Shown: positions 61,146 through 64,000 of the stretch, piece by piece
Position numbering within the stretch: the stretch's first letter is position 1
Layout of the letters: each line of letters opens with the position of its first letter
Assembly: GCA_963844325.1 (NCBI GenBank)
Contig: CAWJNV010000001.1
Location: forward strand, 2,170,001-2,234,000
DNA: 64,000 nt
Direction: 5' to 3'
Source of the DNA: CADCTQ01 sp963844325
GTDB lineage: Bacteria > Bacteroidota > Bacteroidia > Cytophagales > 172606-1
Translations under genes and position numbers: made by a program
Notes under the pieces: generated by a model
Database searches by the model: none
Told to the model about the DNA's origin: nothing
What the model saw: only the letters and a program-made list of their open reading frames with translations

Positions 61146-61907
61146 GTGCACAATCATCCCCCCAATACGTTATTTATTGGTCAAAATACCATCTTTCTGC
61201 CCACGTGCCGTTCTACCAACGACGAGCTGCTGGAAAGGGCTACCCATCTAAACGTAACCGAGGGTACGGTGGTTATCACGGCGCACCAGTCGGCGGGCCG
61301 GGGCCAGCGGGGCAACACCTGGGAAGCCCGGCCGGCGCAAAACCTTACCTTCTCGGTACTGCTCAAACCGGCTTTCCTCGCGGCGGCGGGGCAGTTTGAC
61401 CTCAACATTGCCGTGGCCCTGGCCTGCCACCGGCTGCTGTCGGCGTATTTTCCCGGCAAAGCCGCCCTCAAGTGGCCCAACGACCTGTACTACGGCGACC
61501 AGAAGATGGGCGGCATCCTCATCGAAAACACGGTGAAGGGCACCGTGCTGGCGCAGTCGGTGGTGGGCATCGGGCTCAACGTGAACCAGACCGAGTTTGC
61601 CCACCCCCGGGCGGTCTCCATGCGGAACGCGGCGCGCCAGGCATTCGACCTGACGGAAACCCTCAACGAACTGCTGATGCACCTGGAGGCGACCTATCTG
61701 CAACTGCGGGCGGGGCAAACGGAAGGGCTGCGGCAGCAGTACCTGGGTGCCCTTTACGGCCTGGGCCAGCCGAAGCTTTTCCGCGTCGGCGAAGCGGTGC
61801 GGGAGGGCATCATCCGCGGCGTGGACCCTTCGGGCCGTCTCGTGGTGGAAATGGAAGGACAGCTGTACTACTTCGGCTTCAAGGAAATTGCTTTTGTGTG
61901 GGAGTAG
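61146..61907 (+). CDS. birA: biotin--acetyl-CoA-carboxylase ligase
   Basis: Attaches biotin to the carboxylase carrier protein. 253 residues from a GTG at 61146. Motifs: STNDELLE, HQSAGRGQRGNTWEA (biotinyl-AMP loop), LKWPNDLYYGDQKMGGILIE and GIGLNVNQ. It has no N-terminal helix-turn-helix, so it is an enzyme only and not a repressor. Divergent from rsfS, a conserved Bacteroidota pairing. Confidence 0.95.
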   Translation: MHNHPPNTLFIGQNTIFLPTCRSTNDELLERATHLNVTEGTVVITAHQSAGRGQRGNTWEARPAQNLTFSVLLKPAFLAAAGQFDLNIAVALACHRLLSAYFPGKAALKWPNDLYYGDQKMGGILIENTVKGTVLAQSVVGIGLNVNQTEFAHPRAVSMRNAARQAFDLTETLNELLMHLEATYLQLRAGQTEGLRQQYLGALYGLGQPKLFRVGEAVREGIIRGVDPSGRLVVEMEGQLYYFGFKEIAFVWE

Positions 61908-61908
61908 G

Positions 61909-62015
61909 GGTTTCACGCAAAGGCGCAAAGGAGGAGCGCAAAGACCGCAAAGGGAAAAGACTGCAAAGGGAAGTGCATAGTGGTTCCCCTTTTCTTTGCG
62001 CCTTTGCGTGAAACC
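61909..62015. repeat. GCAAAG-type inverted repeat between convergent genes
   Basis: The arms 61909-61930 and 61994-62015 are exact 22-base reverse complements; the interior holds further GCAAAGG units. It begins 2 bases after the birA stop. The same text family forms the outer arms of the giant element at 26.7-27.2 kb. Confidence 0.9.
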
Positions 62016-62029
62016 TCCGTGGTGAATTT

Positions 62030-63028
62030 TTAAGTAACCGCAAACGTCTTCGCCAGGAGGCGGGAGATCGGCAGCAGGGCCAGCACCACGAGGCCGTACA
62101 GCCAGCCGGCGAAGGAAGCCGCCAGCGCCGCATCCATTACAATCAGAGAAATCACCCCGGCTTTGACGGCCAGGCCGATGTTGCGCGGCTGCGGCTCCCG
62201 GATGGCTTTGAACACGGGCGGGAAGATGAGGAAGCCGAAAAGCAGCAGGAAGGGCAGCGTTTCCCACAGGGGCGGCTGGTTGCGGATGCTCAGGCCGATG
62301 ATCGCCATGATCACGAGGCTGTAGAGGCTCACAGCCAGCTTGATCGTCTTTTTGTCTCCCCCGTGCACTTCGCCCCGGCTGATCATGGTGATGGCGGCAA
62401 TGTACACAATAGGAATGAGGGCAATGGGCCAGTAGGTTTCAATGACAGAAGCCGGGTAAATCGACCGGCCAAATTCGGAAGCGGAAACCCGGGCGAATAT
62501 GGGTTCTAAGGCACTTACTCCCAGCAACAGGTTCAAGCCGCGGCACAGGCCCATGTTGATTGGTCCCAACGGAGTATGCTTGCCGTACTTGTCGTACACC
62601 AGGGCCAATACGGCGATGCCGGCGGCCAGTACGCCGCAGAAAGCGGAAACGAACGCGGCCGCTACAATCCCGGCCAGCAGCAGGACAATGCCCAGGATGG
62701 TTGCACCTTGCAGGCTGGCCCGGCCGCTTGGAATGGGCCGTTCGGGGCGTTCTACCGCATCTAATCCGGCGTCAAACACGTCGTTGAATACCACTCCGCC
62801 GCCGTAGAGGCCAATGGTGGAGAGCAGTAGTAAACCAAGGAAGAATACGGGATTCACGCCCCTGAACGCCAGTCCAATGTCGTTGGGCCCTGACAGCAAC
62901 GAGGCCGGTACCGCGTACCCCGCCAGGATGTCGGCCATTGCCGTAACGATGTTGGCGGGTCGCATCAATTGTAAGTACGCCTTCAGGGAGGAGGCACGGC
63001 GGGATGAATGGGAAAGGGGAGTGGCCAT
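62030..63028 (-). CDS. UbiA-like prenyltransferase, EboC type (332 aa)
   Basis: Membrane enzyme of the UbiA superfamily with about nine helices. The first Asp motif is NDVFDAGLDAVERPERPIPSG (NDxxDxxxD), as in UbiA and EboC proteins. Start at the ATG at 63028 (MATPLSHSSRRASS); the upstream frame is not family-like. The second, less canonical Asp motif is not obvious; SRGEVHGGDKKT occupies its place. EboC-like members normally sit in an ebo cluster that moves an unknown metabolite to the periplasm, but no other ebo gene is in the window. Confidence 0.8.
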   Translation of the reverse strand: MATPLSHSSRRASSLKAYLQLMRPANIVTAMADILAGYAVPASLLSGPNDIGLAFRGVNPVFFLGLLLLSTIGLYGGGVVFNDVFDAGLDAVERPERPIPSGRASLQGATILGIVLLLAGIVAAAFVSAFCGVLAAGIAVLALVYDKYGKHTPLGPINMGLCRGLNLLLGVSALEPIFARVSASEFGRSIYPASVIETYWPIALIPIVYIAAITMISRGEVHGGDKKTIKLAVSLYSLVIMAIIGLSIRNQPPLWETLPFLLLFGFLIFPPVFKAIREPQPRNIGLAVKAGVISLIVMDAALAASFAGWLYGLVVLALLPISRLLAKTFAVT

Positions 63029-63099
63029 GAAAAAGTGGTCTTGCCTGGTTCGGGCCGATATTACGCAGACTTCCAAAGTTTTAAAAACCGGCCCCGGCC

Positions 63100-63795
63100 C
63101 TACAAAATGTTCAGCAACTCACTCAGGCAGGTAATTTCGTACGTGGGCGTTTCGGCGTGCGGCAGGCCGTCGCAGTTGTAGAACACGTGGTCCATGCCGG
63201 CGTTGCGGGCCCCGACCACGTCGGCCTCCAGGCTGTCGCCAATCATGAGGCTGTGGTGCAGCCGGGCCCCGGCCCGTTGCAGGGCGTAGTCGAAGATGCG
63301 GGCATTGGGCTTGTAGCAGCCCGCCTTCTCGGCCGTAATGATGTGCCCGAAGTAGTCGGTGATGCCCGAGCTTTGCATCTTGATGAACTGCACGTCGTCG
63401 AACCCATTGGTGAGGATGTGCAGTTCGTACTTGTGGCGCAGGTAGTCGAGCACTTCGCGGGCGTAGGGGCGCAGGTGCGGCTTGCGGGAGCAGCGCTGCA
63501 TGTACTGCTCGGCGAGGGCCGCCTCAATGTCGGTCCGCGGCAAGCCCAGTTGGCCGAGCACCAGCGCAAAGCGGGTGTCACGCAGTTGCTGCTGGGTGAT
63601 CTGCCCGGCACCGTACTGGTTCCAGAGGTCGCGGTTAATGGTGCGGAAGGTAGATACGAACGTGTCGGCGCCCGAGACGCCGAGGGCATCCATGCGGTGT
63701 TCGTAGAATAACTCTTCCAGCGTTTCGCCGGAGCAGCGGTCAAAATCCCAGAGGGTATGGTCCAGGTCGAAGAACAAATGCCGGTAGGCGGGCAT
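63100..63795 (-). CDS. yjjG: HAD-family noncanonical pyrimidine nucleotidase, YjjG type
   Basis: Cytoplasmic phosphatase that removes phosphate from damaged or noncanonical pyrimidine nucleotides. HAD motifs: FFDLDHTLWDFD (nucleophile Asp), ILTNGFDDVQ, the Lys in AEKAGCYKPNARIF, and IGDSLEADVVGARNAGM. 231 residues, usual length. ATG at 63795. The last 205 bases of the window beyond it show no gene. Confidence 0.92.
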   Translation of the reverse strand: MPAYRHLFFDLDHTLWDFDRCSGETLEELFYEHRMDALGVSGADTFVSTFRTINRDLWNQYGAGQITQQQLRDTRFALVLGQLGLPRTDIEAALAEQYMQRCSRKPHLRPYAREVLDYLRHKYELHILTNGFDDVQFIKMQSSGITDYFGHIITAEKAGCYKPNARIFDYALQRAGARLHHSLMIGDSLEADVVGARNAGMDHVFYNCDGLPHAETPTYEITCLSELLNIL

Positions 63796-64000
63796 AAAAA
63801 GGTGAGTTTAAAGGCTTTGGGAGCGTCTTCCCCTAACAACGCAGCACGGGCACAAGGTTCAGTGTGGGCGGGTTTGCGGAGCGCCGGCCCGCAGAAGGGC
63901 CAGGCACAGGGAGACGGGGCGAATGGTTGCTCCTGCTGGTTAAACGTACGCGGCCGTCTTTTTGTTGGGGAGCGGGAGGCAGATCAGGATTTGCAGGATT

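Noticed and set aside
1..64000. tRNA or rRNA genes
   Set aside because: Reading the gaps I found no cloverleaf-like segments or rRNA text; a covariance-model search would be needed to exclude a divergent tRNA.

Overview
This is a GC-rich window (by eye roughly 60% GC) from a gliding Bacteroidota bacterium, most likely a member of the Cytophagales. The main reasons are the gldG–dnaN neighbourhood, a dcw (division and cell wall) cluster with a Bacteroidota-type FtsL and a MurE carrying the meso-DAP motif DNPR, several families typical of this phylum (SIMPL/DUF541, DUF4421, DUF6734, large MacB/FtsX-type permeases), and promoter matches to the Bacteroidota -7 box TAnnTTTG. I saw no rRNA, tRNA, CRISPR array or intact transposase.

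Layout. 0-2.1 kb: the 3' part of a beta-CASP metallo-beta-lactamase nuclease, facing a SIMPL-domain protein. 2.1-10.7 kb: a patch that looks less GC-rich. It holds a MacB/FtsX-like permease, a LanC-like hybrid protein, a DUF6734 protein and a radical SAM/SPASM enzyme, with gene debris around them; it resembles a RiPP (modified peptide) locus without a clear precursor. 10.7-16.2 kb: a membrane protein, glutaryl-CoA dehydrogenase divergent from a tryptophan 2,3-dioxygenase, and a YwqK-repeat outer-membrane protein. 16.3-25.1 kb (minus strand): rsmH-ftsL-ftsI-murE-mraY-murD, with a small lipoprotein and possibly another small gene inside. ftsW and murG lie apart at 30-32.7 kb, beyond a TlpA-like protein, a two-gene membrane/coiled-coil operon and a SMUG-like glycosylase. 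32.8-39.9 kb: a DUF4421 outer-membrane protein, dnaN, gldG, a class A-like serine hydrolase, purK and purE. 39.9-44 kb: an Rpn-family nuclease with a separate copy of its C-terminal module, an AraC regulator divergent from a dihaem cytochrome c, and a membrane protein. 44.3-51.7 kb: a glucan block (GH57/DUF3536, treY, malQ). 52-63.8 kb: an ERF-like annealing protein, a TPR histidine kinase, acyl carrier protein, a propeller protein, an lpxH-like gene, a LUD protein, ftsH with many frameshifts, rsfS, birA, an EboC/UbiA-like prenyltransferase and a YjjG-type phosphatase.

How the parts work together. The dcw and murG/ftsW genes build peptidoglycan and the septum; treY and malQ interconvert alpha-glucans and trehalose precursors; purE and purK do adjacent steps of purine synthesis; ftsH, rsfS and birA are housekeeping.

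The most striking unexplained feature is a set of more than ten long inverted repeats in the intergenic gaps. They share one architecture (low-complexity or short-tandem text in one arm, its reverse complement in the other), but most have unrelated sequences. They sit in convergent, tandem and divergent gaps, inside operons, and sometimes overlap stop codons. Second in interest is the Rpn nuclease, whose C-terminal module begins at an internal ATG and is duplicated next door as a free 59-residue gene.
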